A stretch of DNA of 64,000 nt from Vibrio inusitatus (GTDB taxonomy: Bacteria > Pseudomonadota > Gammaproteobacteria > Enterobacterales > Vibrionaceae). Below are positions 43,365-52,467 of the stretch, piece by piece; the first letter of the stretch is position 1; every line of letters begins with the position of its first letter. A model generated the notes under the pieces. The model made no database searches. It was not told where the DNA came from and saw nothing but the letters and a program-made list of their open reading frames with translations. Made by a program: the position numbers and the translations under genes. The DNA lies in NCBI GenBank assembly GCA_024346935.1, contig AP024878.1, positions 1 through 64,000 on the forward strand. The letters are read 5' to 3'.

Positions 43365-45128
43365 TTATTGTCTTACCATCTGACTTTCTCCAATCGCGAC
43401 CCCTTCGCGTCTTGGATCAGCCGCGCCGATTAAATCTTGTCCAATTTTGATGATGTGAAGGCCTGAATTCAAAGGCTTTGATTTAGTTTTGTAACCCCAT
43501 TTCTTAAATTGTTGCTCATATTGTCGTGCGTTAGTGTCTTGTTCAAATTCTACTATGCCAAAACGATTGGAAACATGCGGTAATTGAACCACTTCCTCTA
43601 AAGGTAATTGCCAATTTAAGTGAGCGATGAGAGCTTGTGCAACATAGCCGATGATATAGCTACCACCCGGTGAACCAATAGATAAATAAGGTGAACCGTT
43701 CTTCAGTACAATCGTTGGTGACATTGAAGAGCGCGGTCTTTTACCTGGGGCAATGTGGTTAGCTATGATCTGTCCATCTTGATGATGTTTAAAGGAAAAG
43801 TCCGTCATCTGGTTGTTCAACAGAAATCCTCTGACCATGATTCGAGAGCCAAAAACATTTTCTACACTACTGGTTAAACTGACTACGTTTCCCTGTGCAT
43901 CAACAATATTAAAGTGAGTTGTTGAGGGAAGCTCTATGGATTGGTCATTGGCGTAGTTAAGGGCGACTTCCCATGGAGGAGACCCAGCACTGGTTGATTT
44001 GAGAGGTGTTTTTAGGTTTATCATTTTTGCGCGCTGTTTAAGATAGTCTTCATTAATGAGCCCCTGAGAAGGGACTGACACAAAGTCACCATCGGCCAAA
44101 AATTTAGCCCTATCTGCAAAAGCCAACTGGGTGGCATCACCAATGACTTTATAGCTTTTAGCGTTGGTAGCTCCCCACTCATGCAGAGGGAATTGCTCAG
44201 AAAGTTTGAGTATTTGGCCTACGGCAATCCCTCCTGAACTCGGTGGTCCCATTCCGCAAACCTCGTATTCTAGATAGTCCACACAGATTGGGGTACGTTC
44301 TATGATTTCATATCTGGCAAGGTCTTTCTTTGCTAGCACGCCTGTATGCTTAGGGTGATTAGTGACCGCTGCAACAATATCATTGGCGATATCGCCTTGG
44401 TAAAAAGCATTTTCACCATAGGTGGCCAAAAGCTTTAGAGTGTCGGCATATTCCTGATTAATGAGTACTTCACCTGCTTGTTTAGCGCTACCATCCTCAT
44501 TTAGGAAGTAAGCTTTGGTGTTTTCATCAATTGATAGGTGTTGTTTGTCTCGTTCAATTAAACGGGCTAATCGAGGGCTAATAGCAAAACCTTGCTCTGC
44601 TAACTCTATTACGGGCTCAATCAGTCTTGGCCACTTGACGTTACCATGCTCTTGGTGCATTTCCCACAATAGCTTTATCGCACCGGGTGTTCCTACCGAA
44701 AGTCCACTTACAACAGCGTCATAAAATTTTAATGGTTGACCATCTTTGCCAATAAAGTGTTCTGGCTTTACGGCTAAGGGAGCTGTCTCGCGAGCATCGA
44801 AAGTGGTGAGTTTTTTTTTCTGCCCATCCCAGTATACGAGAAAAGCACCGCCACCAATTCCCGATGATTGGGGTTCAACGAGCCCTAGTACCAATTGTGT
44901 CACTACCATGGCATCAATCGCATTCCCACCATCATTTAGTACCTGAGCAGCATATTGGCTAGCGATAGGATTTGCGGCTGTAACCATCCATTTTTTGCTT
45001 TTCTGAGCCTTTTTAGCTTCCCAACCAGTAGGTGTTTCGGGAGCGACAGCATCGCTGGCTTGATTGGCGATGGCTACAGAAGGAGCCATGCAGGCTAAAG
45101 TGAGTAGAGATAGTGTTCGAAGAGTCAT
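43365..45128 (-). CDS. ggt: Gamma-glutamyltransferase (glutathione hydrolase)
   Basis: Periplasmic N-terminal-nucleophile enzyme of 587 residues that transfers or hydrolyses the gamma-glutamyl group of glutathione. Signal peptide about 1-21 (LLTLACMAPSVAIA). The proenzyme cuts itself before Thr403 (PSTTHFNIVD). Other motifs: DARETAP, CGMGPPSSGGIAVGQ, RPRSSMSPTIVLKNG and SIGSPGGSYIIGYV. Monocistronic, in the uvrD-ggt-rarD-recQ neighbourhood I associate with Vibrio. Confidence 0.96.
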   Translation of the reverse strand: MTLRTLSLLTLACMAPSVAIANQASDAVAPETPTGWEAKKAQKSKKWMVTAANPIASQYAAQVLNDGGNAIDAMVVTQLVLGLVEPQSSGIGGGAFLVYWDGQKKKLTTFDARETAPLAVKPEHFIGKDGQPLKFYDAVVSGLSVGTPGAIKLLWEMHQEHGNVKWPRLIEPVIELAEQGFAISPRLARLIERDKQHLSIDENTKAYFLNEDGSAKQAGEVLINQEYADTLKLLATYGENAFYQGDIANDIVAAVTNHPKHTGVLAKKDLARYEIIERTPICVDYLEYEVCGMGPPSSGGIAVGQILKLSEQFPLHEWGATNAKSYKVIGDATQLAFADRAKFLADGDFVSVPSQGLINEDYLKQRAKMINLKTPLKSTSAGSPPWEVALNYANDQSIELPSTTHFNIVDAQGNVVSLTSSVENVFGSRIMVRGFLLNNQMTDFSFKHHQDGQIIANHIAPGKRPRSSMSPTIVLKNGSPYLSIGSPGGSYIIGYVAQALIAHLNWQLPLEEVVQLPHVSNRFGIVEFEQDTNARQYEQQFKKWGYKTKSKPLNSGLHIIKIGQDLIGAADPRREGVAIGESQMVRQ

Positions 45129-45216
45129 TAGGTTGCCACGCTATTGCAGTAAAGTACTGAAAGCGTGGCATTTAATTATAATTTTTCAAATGAAAACGAA
45201 CGTTTTGAGAGAGAAG

Positions 45217-45870
45217 TTATAGAAGTTGAGTGATAGCTTGCCAAAGAATGGCTGTACCTAAGATAGAAAACAGCAGACAACAAATGACATCAATATAGAT
45301 GGCAACTCGAGCCAGTACTTGTTGCAGCCTTTTTGTCGATAAGGCCCAAGCCAATAGTGCGAACCAAAACAATGATAAGCCCCAAAGAATAACCAGAGCT
45401 GCGACTTTGCCTTCTACAGACATGCTTGCTGGTACTAATGTCGACATCAAGCTCACAAAGAACACTAAGGCTTTTGGGTTCAATAGGTTAGTAGTCAACC
45501 CTCGCGTGAAGGCTTGCTTCTTGCTATTGAGGGTAAAATCCTTACTTGGCTTTTTGTCTTGGGAAGGGTTTCGAATACTTTGGATTATCGACGTTATACC
45601 TGTTAAGCCTAGGTAAGCCAGATAACTACCCCCCATGAGCTGAAGCAGAAGAAATAGCGTCGGGTGCGAATGAACTAAGTAGCTGATTCCTGTTAGGCTG
45701 AGAATCGAATGAATTAGGATGCCAATGGAAAGACCAAACGCAATGGCAATACCGGTTTGTCTGCCGTAACGCGTTGAGTTTTGCACCACTAAAGCAAAAT
45801 CAGGACCAGGGCTCATAAGAGCAATGAAATGCACGCTAGCTAACGTCAACAACACGTTAATTTCATTCAC
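45217..45870 (-). CDS. LysE/RhtB-family amino-acid exporter
   Basis: A 217-residue inner-membrane transporter with about six helices. MSPGPDFALVVQNSTRYGRQTGIAIAFG is the diagnostic N-terminal stretch (G-P-[DN]-x10-G-x-R-x-G). FTRGLTTNLLNPKALVFF is the second family block. Substrate cannot be told; threonine/homoserine-type export is typical. The start overlaps the rarD stop by 4 bases, so both are one operon. Confidence 0.9.
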   Translation of the reverse strand: MNEINVLLTLASVHFIALMSPGPDFALVVQNSTRYGRQTGIAIAFGLSIGILIHSILSLTGISYLVHSHPTLFLLLQLMGGSYLAYLGLTGITSIIQSIRNPSQDKKPSKDFTLNSKKQAFTRGLTTNLLNPKALVFFVSLMSTLVPASMSVEGKVAALVILWGLSLFWFALLAWALSTKRLQQVLARVAIYIDVICCLLFSILGTAILWQAITQLL

Positions 45871-46766
45871 TTTCTATTGCTCCTAGCGTTTCTTATTCCA
45901 TCGAAACTAAACACAACTAATGCCGCCCAAATGAACAAGAAAGTTACTGCCTTGTTGATACTAAAGTGCTCACCGTAGATGGTGATTGCTAAGATGAACA
46001 TCAAGCTTGGACCTATGTATTGGAAGAAGCCTAAAGTAGAGAGCTTGATACGAGTCGCAGCGCCAGTAAAGCAAAGCAAAGGTGCTGTGGTGATTGCTCC
46101 TGCCAGCATAAGAAGTGCGTTTAAATCCCAGCTGTTATTAAACATGTTCGAAGTATCACTATTGGCAAAGAATGCCCAGTAAATTACAGCTAAAGGCAGT
46201 AAAAGCAGGGTTTCAACGAACAGGCCTGTTTGAGCATCAAGATTTACCTTCTTTCTTAGCAACCCATATCCGCCAAAACTACAAGCCAGAGCAAATGAGA
46301 TGTAAGGAATAGAACCAAAGGCAATCAGTTCAATAGCTACACCACAAAATGCCAGTGCAACTGCGATCCATTGTACAGGTCTTAGTCGTTCACTCAGAAA
46401 TGCCATACCGAGTATGACATTGATGATTGGGTTTATGTAATAGCCAAGACTGGCTTCTAGCATGTGGTTGCTATTGACCGCCCAGATAAAAATAAGCCAA
46501 TTCACTCCGATCAAGAGAGAAGAGGTGATTAAATAAATAAGCTTGGTTTTACTTTTTAGTATTTCTTGAAAAGAGCGCCATCCTTGCCCAAAGTGGATCA
46601 GCCCAGCAAGTAGAAAGAAAGACCAAATGATTCGATGGATAAGTATCTCAATAGCCGGAACTGAAGATAACGCTTTGAAATATATAGGTGCAATTCCCCA
46701 CATGGTGTATGCCATTATGGCAAAGATGACACCTTGTCGAGTGCGTTGTTGAGCTAGGTTATCCAT
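45867..46766 (-). CDS. rarD: EamA-family transporter RarD
   Basis: A 299-residue DMT-superfamily permease with about ten membrane helices. GVIFAIMAYTMWGIAPIYFKAL and FIWAVNSNHMLEASLGYYINPIINV are typical of RarD (named for chloramphenicol sensitivity); the substrate is unsettled. First gene of a two-gene operon with the LysE-type exporter; divergent from recQ with 146 bases between. Confidence 0.93.
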   Translation of the reverse strand: MDNLAQQRTRQGVIFAIMAYTMWGIAPIYFKALSSVPAIEILIHRIIWSFFLLAGLIHFGQGWRSFQEILKSKTKLIYLITSSLLIGVNWLIFIWAVNSNHMLEASLGYYINPIINVILGMAFLSERLRPVQWIAVALAFCGVAIELIAFGSIPYISFALACSFGGYGLLRKKVNLDAQTGLFVETLLLLPLAVIYWAFFANSDTSNMFNNSWDLNALLMLAGAITTAPLLCFTGAATRIKLSTLGFFQYIGPSLMFILAITIYGEHFSINKAVTFLFIWAALVVFSFDGIRNARSNRK

Positions 46767-46912
46767 AGATTCTCGAGATACTGATCGGAAAACAGCAGAG
46801 TATAGAGAGCGTACACTCTAAGAGCCAGTAAAATGCGGTTTCCATCCTAGATCATCCCCTTTACAATGTAGCGCTGATTCATCACACACTACTCACAGGT
46901 AATACATCCTAC

Positions 46913-48745
46913 ATGTCATCCCATTTGTCTATGATTGAGGAATCCGATACTCAAACAACGCCCCAGCGTGTGCTGGAGGATGTGTTTGGCTATCAGGAAT
47001 TTCGAGACGGCCAACAGCAGGTGGTGGATGCTGCACTCTCCGGAAAGGACACTTTGGTTATCATGCCCACGGGTGGTGGTAAGTCTATGTGTTATCAAGT
47101 TCCTATGCTGGTGGCTTCTGGAATGGGCTTGGTGATCTCACCTTTAATCTCATTGATGAAGGATCAAGTCGACCAATTGAAAGCGAATGGTGTCGCTGCA
47201 GAGTGTATTAACTCAAGCATGACTCGTGAGGAGTTGTTGTCGGTGTATAACCGAATGCATCAAGGTAAAATAAAGCTGATTTATGTATCGCCAGAACGAG
47301 TGCTTATGCGTGAGTTTATGGAGCGCTTACAGCACCTAGAGATAAATCTAATCGCCATTGATGAAGCGCACTGTATTTCTCAATGGGGGCATGACTTTAG
47401 ACCGGAATATGCTTCACTAGGCCAGTTGAAACAGCAATTCAGTCATGTTCCGTTTATGGCACTTACCGCTACGGCAGACGATACGACACGACTCGATATT
47501 AATGCTCGACTGCAGCTTGATGATCCTCTTTGCTACTTGGGTAGCTTCGATAGACCTAATATTCGCTACACCTTGGTAGAAAAAGCAAAGCCGGTTGCAC
47601 AAGTGATTCGCTATCTAGCAACCCAAAAAGGTCAGTGTGGCATCATTTATTGTGGTAGCCGTAAGAAAGTTGAAATGGTGACGGAAAAACTCTGTAACAA
47701 CGGTATTCGAGCCATGGGCTACCATGCAGGAATGGATCCTGATGAACGGGGCTATGTACAAGAAGCGTTTCAAAAAGATGATATTCAAATCGTTGTAGCA
47801 ACCGTTGCCTTTGGCATGGGGATCAATAAACCGAATGTGCGTTTTGTTGTGCACTTTGATATCCCAAGAAACATTGAGTCTTATTACCAAGAAACAGGCC
47901 GAGCAGGTCGAGATGGTTTACCTGCTGAGGCGATGACTTTGTATGACCCATCAGACATCAATTGGCTTCGCCGTATGCTTGATGAAAAAGAAGATGAGAA
48001 GCAGAAAAAAGTAGAGATGCATAAACTCAACGCAATGAGTGCCTTTGCTGAAGCGCAAACCTGTCGTCGACAAGTCCTGCTACATTATTTTGGCGAGTAT
48101 CGAGAGAAAGCGTGCGGTAACTGCGATATTTGTATAGATCCACCGAAAACGTTTGATGGCACGGAGGCTGCTCGAAAGGCGCTCTCATGTGTGTATCGAG
48201 TCAATCAATCCTTTGGTATGGGGTATGTGACTGAGGTGCTTCGGGGCATGCAGAATATACGTATTCGCGAGAACGGCCATGATAAGCTATCAACCTATGG
48301 TATTGGTCGCGATAACAGCCATGACTATTGGGTGAGCGTTATGCGTCAATTGGTGCATAAAGGCATGCTGACACAAAACATAGCACGAAACTCAACCTTG
48401 CAACTAACAGAAGAAGCGAGACCTTTGTTACGTGGCGATATGGAACTAGAACTTGCTGTACCAAGGTTGGATCTTACTGTTTCTGCTAAATCCGACAAGA
48501 CTCCAACAAAACACTACGATAAAAAGTTGTTTGCGAAATTACGTAACCTTCGTAAGCGCGTTGCTGATGAGGAAGGTTTACCGCCTTATGTGGTGTTTAA
48601 TGATGCTACCTTGATTGATATGGCGGATATCCTGCCAACCTCATATGGTGAAATGCTTGCCGTAAATGGTGTAGGGCAGCGCAAGCTTGATAAATATGCT
48701 GATGCTTTTCTCGATCTAATTCAGGAGCACATTACGGGTGTCTAG
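46913..48745 (+). CDS. recQ: ATP-dependent DNA helicase RecQ
   Basis: SF2 3'-5' helicase of the RecF pathway, 610 residues. Walker A MPTGGGKSMCYQ, DEAH box AIDEAHCISQWGHDFRPEY, motif VI QETGRAGRDGLPAEA. A zinc module CRRQVLLHYFGEYREKACGNCDIC, a winged helix and a C-terminal HRDC domain (LRNLRKRVADEEGLPPYVVF) are all present. It overlaps the following small gene by 8 bases. Confidence 0.98.
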   Translation: MSSHLSMIEESDTQTTPQRVLEDVFGYQEFRDGQQQVVDAALSGKDTLVIMPTGGGKSMCYQVPMLVASGMGLVISPLISLMKDQVDQLKANGVAAECINSSMTREELLSVYNRMHQGKIKLIYVSPERVLMREFMERLQHLEINLIAIDEAHCISQWGHDFRPEYASLGQLKQQFSHVPFMALTATADDTTRLDINARLQLDDPLCYLGSFDRPNIRYTLVEKAKPVAQVIRYLATQKGQCGIIYCGSRKKVEMVTEKLCNNGIRAMGYHAGMDPDERGYVQEAFQKDDIQIVVATVAFGMGINKPNVRFVVHFDIPRNIESYYQETGRAGRDGLPAEAMTLYDPSDINWLRRMLDEKEDEKQKKVEMHKLNAMSAFAEAQTCRRQVLLHYFGEYREKACGNCDICIDPPKTFDGTEAARKALSCVYRVNQSFGMGYVTEVLRGMQNIRIRENGHDKLSTYGIGRDNSHDYWVSVMRQLVHKGMLTQNIARNSTLQLTEEARPLLRGDMELELAVPRLDLTVSAKSDKTPTKHYDKKLFAKLRNLRKRVADEEGLPPYVVFNDATLIDMADILPTSYGEMLAVNGVGQRKLDKYADAFLDLIQEHITGV

Positions 48746-49040
48746 TTTTACTCTTCGTCATTTTGATTCACAAAAAGGTCGAATTTCTTTGATAACGCCA
48801 TCGTTCGACCATGATGATTTTCCTACAGTTGGACAACAATTTATCGACCTTATTGGTGCTACGGTAGTAGAAAAGCAACAGGATGCCGATCTTCACTCTT
48901 GGTTGATTGACTTCGAAGGTTGCCAATTAATGTTGCGCGCGGAACACTATAGTGAATCTATGTGGTTGGAGGCGCTATCTGCGGGCCAATCTGAAGAAGA
49001 ACTACAATACCTCGCAGGATTGGTAGCAAAGGGTATTTAG
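48738..49040 (+). CDS. DUF3630 family protein
   Basis: A 100-residue acidic cytosolic protein beginning MSSFTLRHFDSQKGRISLITP, which I place in DUF3630 (function unknown, mostly Vibrionaceae and Shewanella-like genomes). The start is GTG, overlapping the recQ stop by 8 bases, so expression is coupled to recQ. No membrane segment or cofactor motif is seen. Confidence 0.8.
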   Translation: MSSFTLRHFDSQKGRISLITPSFDHDDFPTVGQQFIDLIGATVVEKQQDADLHSWLIDFEGCQLMLRAEHYSESMWLEALSAGQSEEELQYLAGLVAKGI

Positions 49041-49047
49041 TTAAAAA

Positions 49048-49063
49048 AGTTTCACATGAAACC
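49048..49063. promoter_or_regulatory. parS-like palindrome
   Basis: AGTTTCACATGAAACC contains GTTTCACATGAAAC and matches the parS consensus at 13 of 16 bases. Intergenic, just after the DUF3630 gene. Confidence 0.5.
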
Positions 49064-49080
49064 ATAGTGCTGTTCATGTA

Positions 49081-49108
49081 TTGCACAATCTGAATCGTTA
49101 TGTATAAT
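49081..49108 (+). promoter_or_regulatory. Promoter of yhhQ
   Basis: TTGCAC, a 16-base spacer, TATAAT. Transcription would begin near 49115, giving a leader of about 88 bases that includes the preQ1 element. Confidence 0.7.
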
Positions 49109-49112
49109 TCTG

Positions 49113-49140
49113 AGCCCGCCATTTTGGTGGGCTTTAAATT
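49113..49140 (+). terminator. Hairpin at start of yhhQ leader / end of recQ operon
   Basis: AGCCCGCC, ATTTT, GGTGGGCT then TTTAAATTTT. It looks like the terminator of the recQ-DUF3630 transcript, overlapping the predicted yhhQ start site. Confidence 0.65.
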
Positions 49141-49164
49141 TTGAGATGAAGCGACTTGCTTCGA

Positions 49165-49198
49165 ATGGGTTCCCTCGCCCCCATCTACTAAAAAGGTA
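49165..49198 (+). promoter_or_regulatory. preQ1-I riboswitch
   Basis: P1 is ATGGG (49165-49169) with CCCAT (49180-49184), enclosing TTCCCTCGCC. The A-rich tail CTACTAAAAAGGTA brings GGT (49195-49197) to pair with the loop GCC, making the H-type pseudoknot of preQ1-I aptamers. The GG is also the yhhQ ribosome site, so ligand binding would block translation. The downstream gene's function supports the call. Confidence 0.75.
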
Positions 49199-49202
49199 CA
49201 AT

Positions 49203-49868
49203 ATGAACCGTTTTAATCCATCGCAACTGCGAAAAGCGCTTTTCTTTTTGGCGTCATTTCACCTGATCATCATTGCATCGAGTAACTATCTCGTTCAGCT
49301 GCCATTTACTGTTTTTGGTTTCCACACCACTTGGGGGGCATTTACGTTTCCCTTTATCTTTTTGGCAACGGACCTGACCGTTCGCATCTTTGGTGCGCCA
49401 CTAGCACGTAGAATTATCTTCTTGGTAATGCTGCCTTCGCTAATAGTGTCTTATTTGCTTTCAGTGGTTTTCTTTGAAGGACAATTTCAAGGCTTCTCAC
49501 CTCTTGGAGAATTCAACCTGTTCGTGGCTAGAATTGCTATCGCTTCGTTCATGGCTTATTTATTAGGGCAGATCTTGGACGTGCATGTATTTAATCGTCT
49601 GCGCCAAATGAAGCAATGGTGGATAGCTCCAACATGCTCTACCTTATTTGGTAACGCATTAGATACATTGGCTTTCTTTAGTATCGCTTTCTATAACAGT
49701 CCTGATGCGTTTATGGCGCAGCACTGGCAAGAGATAGCACTAGTGGACTATGTGTTTAAGCTTGTGATTAGCTTGGGCTTGTTTGTTCCTATGTATGGTG
49801 TCTTGCTCAATTATTTGATTCGAAAACTGACGACCGAACCTGACCAACGAATTGCTGCAGAGGCATAG
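49203..49868 (+). CDS. yhhQ: Queuosine precursor transporter YhhQ
   Basis: Inner-membrane VUT-1/QPTR-family carrier that takes up preQ0/preQ1 for queuosine tRNA modification. 221 residues with about six helices; FGFHTTWGAFTFPFIFLATDLTVRIFG and STLFGNALDTLAFFSIAFY are family hallmarks. The frame is open 19 codons further upstream, but those codons cover the riboswitch; ATG 49203 (MNRFNPSQLRK) is the true start. Confidence 0.93.
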   Translation: MNRFNPSQLRKALFFLASFHLIIIASSNYLVQLPFTVFGFHTTWGAFTFPFIFLATDLTVRIFGAPLARRIIFLVMLPSLIVSYLLSVVFFEGQFQGFSPLGEFNLFVARIAIASFMAYLLGQILDVHVFNRLRQMKQWWIAPTCSTLFGNALDTLAFFSIAFYNSPDAFMAQHWQEIALVDYVFKLVISLGLFVPMYGVLLNYLIRKLTTEPDQRIAAEA

Positions 49869-49873
49869 AAAAC

Positions 49874-49909
49874 AAAAAAAAGAGCTCCTATCGGAGCTCT
49901 TTTTTTATG
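49874..49909. terminator. Bidirectional terminator after yhhQ
   Basis: AAAAAAAGAGCTCC, TATC, GGAGCTCTTTTTTTA, between yhhQ and the convergent ybiB-like gene. Confidence 0.93.
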
Positions 49910-49916
49910 TCTAGAA

Positions 49917-50891
49917 TCAGTGCTTGGTGCAGAACTGTGCCCATAGACGATAGGCTTCCTGATCGGCCAGTTGCTTATCTTTTAGTTTGGTAAAAAGTAA
50001 CACTGCAATGGAAGCGACTACGTGGTTAGCCATTTGAACTTTATCGGCTTCAATTGTGCCAAGAGGGCACCGCTTTGGCGTGACAATTTGTTCATTGTAC
50101 ATTTCTTTCCAGTAGTGCGAATGTAAGCCCTTACTATCGCTTGTCCAAATGGTTTGGCTTACCTTTGGATTGTACTCAGACTCACCTGATACACCTTTAA
50201 ATGAAGCAATAGAACAGTTTGAATGGCCAATATTGGTTTCTATCTCTGCATGTAATTCCTGAAACCCTGGGTGGAAACTACCCCTGACTCCATATTTAGC
50301 ACTTCCAGGGTTTAACCCTCTTACTACAGTATTAATCGGAGTTCTTAGACCGTAGCGTTTCTTCCAATCAAGCATCTTCTCTGCGATAGGAGCAAAGTGA
50401 GATAGTGGTAAGTAAGCGATGTTTGAGGATTGCAGCAACGAGGTAGCATGCTCAATATCGTTGGCAGTTTCGATATCGAGTTGTTGCAAATAATGTTGGC
50501 TGTGCACGCGATCTGACCCAGCATCAAGATGGCCATGGATCAGTACCTTGTAACCCTCATCTGCGAGAATAGAGGCTGCAACCAGATTCCAAGGTAGAGA
50601 TTGCTGATTGTCATTGAGATCTTGTTTGCTTTTCTTTCCTGCATAACAAGGCCAATCAATATCGACTTCGATTGTTGGCAATCGCTGGTGGAAGGCCTTG
50701 GTGAAACCAGCAATCTCTGCTGCTGTCTCGTTGTTGACTCGGATGAGCATCATCAACATCGCCATTTGATCGTCGTCGATCTGGCCATCAAGATATTGAT
50801 CCATAACAGTAAAGGCTTGATCAAACGAGAGAGGTTTACGCCCACGCTCTCCTCGGCCAACACAGCGGATGCACTCCAATATTATGCTCAT
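49917..50891 (-). CDS. YbiB-like protein (anthranilate phosphoribosyltransferase fold)
   Basis: A 324-residue protein with the nucleoside phosphorylase/TrpD fold: an N-terminal helical domain (LSFDQAFTVMDQYLDGQIDDDQMAMLMMLIRVNNET) and an alpha/beta domain with LADEGYKVLIHGH. The phosphoribosyltransferase signatures of true TrpD are degraded, as in E. coli YbiB (TrpD2), which binds nucleic acid. It is not near trp genes. Metabolic role unknown. Confidence 0.8.
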   Translation of the reverse strand: MSIILECIRCVGRGERGRKPLSFDQAFTVMDQYLDGQIDDDQMAMLMMLIRVNNETAAEIAGFTKAFHQRLPTIEVDIDWPCYAGKKSKQDLNDNQQSLPWNLVAASILADEGYKVLIHGHLDAGSDRVHSQHYLQQLDIETANDIEHATSLLQSSNIAYLPLSHFAPIAEKMLDWKKRYGLRTPINTVVRGLNPGSAKYGVRGSFHPGFQELHAEIETNIGHSNCSIASFKGVSGESEYNPKVSQTIWTSDSKGLHSHYWKEMYNEQIVTPKRCPLGTIEADKVQMANHVVASIAVLLFTKLKDKQLADQEAYRLWAQFCTKH

Positions 50892-50944
50892 TTCTCAAGC
50901 TCTCCTTGCTTTGCTTTTATGTCCAAAATATTTGTCTGTAAAAA

Positions 50945-50967
50945 AGCCCAGTTTAATAAACTGGGCT
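50945..50967 (-). terminator. Terminator of the rhlB-gppA operon
   Basis: AGCCCAGTTT, AAT, AAACTGGGCT; on the minus strand the stem is followed by TTTTT. Confidence 0.92.
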
Positions 50968-50974
50968 AGTTAAA

Positions 50975-52459
50975 TTATATCTGCTTGATTTGCAAAGGCC
51001 AGTTTTGGTCTGACTGCCGATTAGCTTCAATCTCGAGTTCCGCGAAGGTTAATGGATTGGCATTACACCAATTTTCACTAATGGATAAACAAAGCTGTTT
51101 ATCTGTCGCTTCTAGTTTGACTGAAGGCTGCAAATTCACATTACGCCTATGGGTAAGAAGTACAGATAAGCGCAGAATTCTTAAGATGTTTTCTGCACTC
51201 TGCTTATTGACCGCTTGCTGCTCAGGCAAAGAAGATAAAGCGTCTTTATACCGTAGCGTAACATCAGCAAGTAGATTTTTCTGTGCTCTTGTATAACCGG
51301 GTAAATCAAGATTTCTCAATAGGTAGGCGTTATGTAGCCCTGCTTTCTTAAAATCGATAGTCAATCCAATCTCATGTAACTGAGCTGAGGCCTGTAACAA
51401 CTCTATGGCTACGGGTTCAGGAAGGAACTCACTACCACATTGTTCAACCAACTTACTTGCGGTCTTAGCAACCTGATTTGCATAGTCTTGGTCGAGCTGA
51501 AAACGCTGTTGAATGCTGGTTAAGGTTCGCTGACGAATGTCTTCTTGATGCAGTTCCGTGATCATTTCATAGACCATGCCTTCTCGAAGAGCACCACCCG
51601 CAAGGGTCATTTCATCAATATCTAAAAGCTCAAATATGGCCAATAAAATAGAAAGACCACTTGGGAATACAAGTGCTCGCTCAAGGGTGAGACCTTCAAT
51701 CTCGAGCTCTTCTAAGGCATCAGCTCGCATGGCTTGTTTTTGTAAGCGCTTCAATTTGGAGTGAGTAATCACTTCGTCCATGCCTTGCGCTAGCATTATC
51801 TCTTGCAGTGCTTGAACCGTGCCACTAGCTCCTACACACAAGTCCCAACCAAGTTCTGTATAATTACTCAGAACAGGAGCTAAGGTTTGCTTGGCAGCCT
51901 CTATAGCACGTTGGAAGTTGTCAGCGGTGAGCTGTCTGTCGTTGAAGTGTTGCTCTAACCAAGTAACACAGCCCATTTGTAGGCTGTTGAGTACCTTGGC
52001 ATCAAAACCTTCACCAATAATCAGCTCGGTACTGGCACCACCAATATCAACAACTAGACGCTTGCCTTTACCACCAGAAGTATGAGCAACCCCTTTGTAG
52101 ATAGTAGCAGCTTCTTCTTTCCCAGAGATCACCTGAATATCTTTGCCTAGAATCTGGTTGGCTTTACTCAAGAACTCATCAATGTTGGTTGCGACACGGA
52201 GCGTGGCGGTTCCAACAATACGAATGTTTTGTTCTGGGATGTCCTGTAAGCGCTCAGCAAATAGAGACAAACAGTCCCATCCTCTTTGTATTGCTTCCTG
52301 ACTTAACGCGTTGTTGCTGTCTAACCCAGCAGCTAGGCGAACCTTGCGCTTAATCTTGGCCATAGTACGGACGCTTCCATGCACGTGCTTAACAACAAGC
52401 ATATGGAAGCTATTCGAGCCAAGGTCAATGGCGGCATAAAGAGGAGATGAGTCTGTCAT
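50975..52459 (-). CDS. gppA: pppGpp pyrophosphatase / exopolyphosphatase GppA
   Basis: ASKHA-fold phosphatase of 494 residues converting pppGpp to ppGpp and able to cut polyphosphate ends. N-terminal phosphate-1 loop [16 protein letters not shown], then [19 protein letters not shown] and [14 protein letters not shown], with a C-terminal HD-like domain. Second gene after rhlB, separated by 8 bases, the same pairing as in E. coli. Confidence 0.94.
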   Translation of the reverse strand: MTDSSPLYAAIDLGSNSFHMLVVKHVHGSVRTMAKIKRKVRLAAGLDSNNALSQEAIQRGWDCLSLFAERLQDIPEQNIRIVGTATLRVATNIDEFLSKANQILGKDIQVISGKEEAATIYKGVAHTSGGKGKRLVVDIGGASTELIIGEGFDAKVLNSLQMGCVTWLEQHFNDRQLTADNFQRAIEAAKQTLAPVLSNYTELGWDLCVGASGTVQALQEIMLAQGMDEVITHSKLKRLQKQAMRADALEELEIEGLTLERALVFPSGLSILLAIFELLDIDEMTLAGGALREGMVYEMITELHQEDIRQRTLTSIQQRFQLDQDYANQVAKTASKLVEQCGSEFLPEPVAIELLQASAQLHEIGLTIDFKKAGLHNAYLLRNLDLPGYTRAQKNLLADVTLRYKDALSSLPEQQAVNKQSAENILRILRLSVLLTHRRNVNLQPSVKLEATDKQLCLSISENWCNANPLTFAELEIEANRQSDQNWPLQIKQI

Positions 52460-52467
52460 AACCTAAA

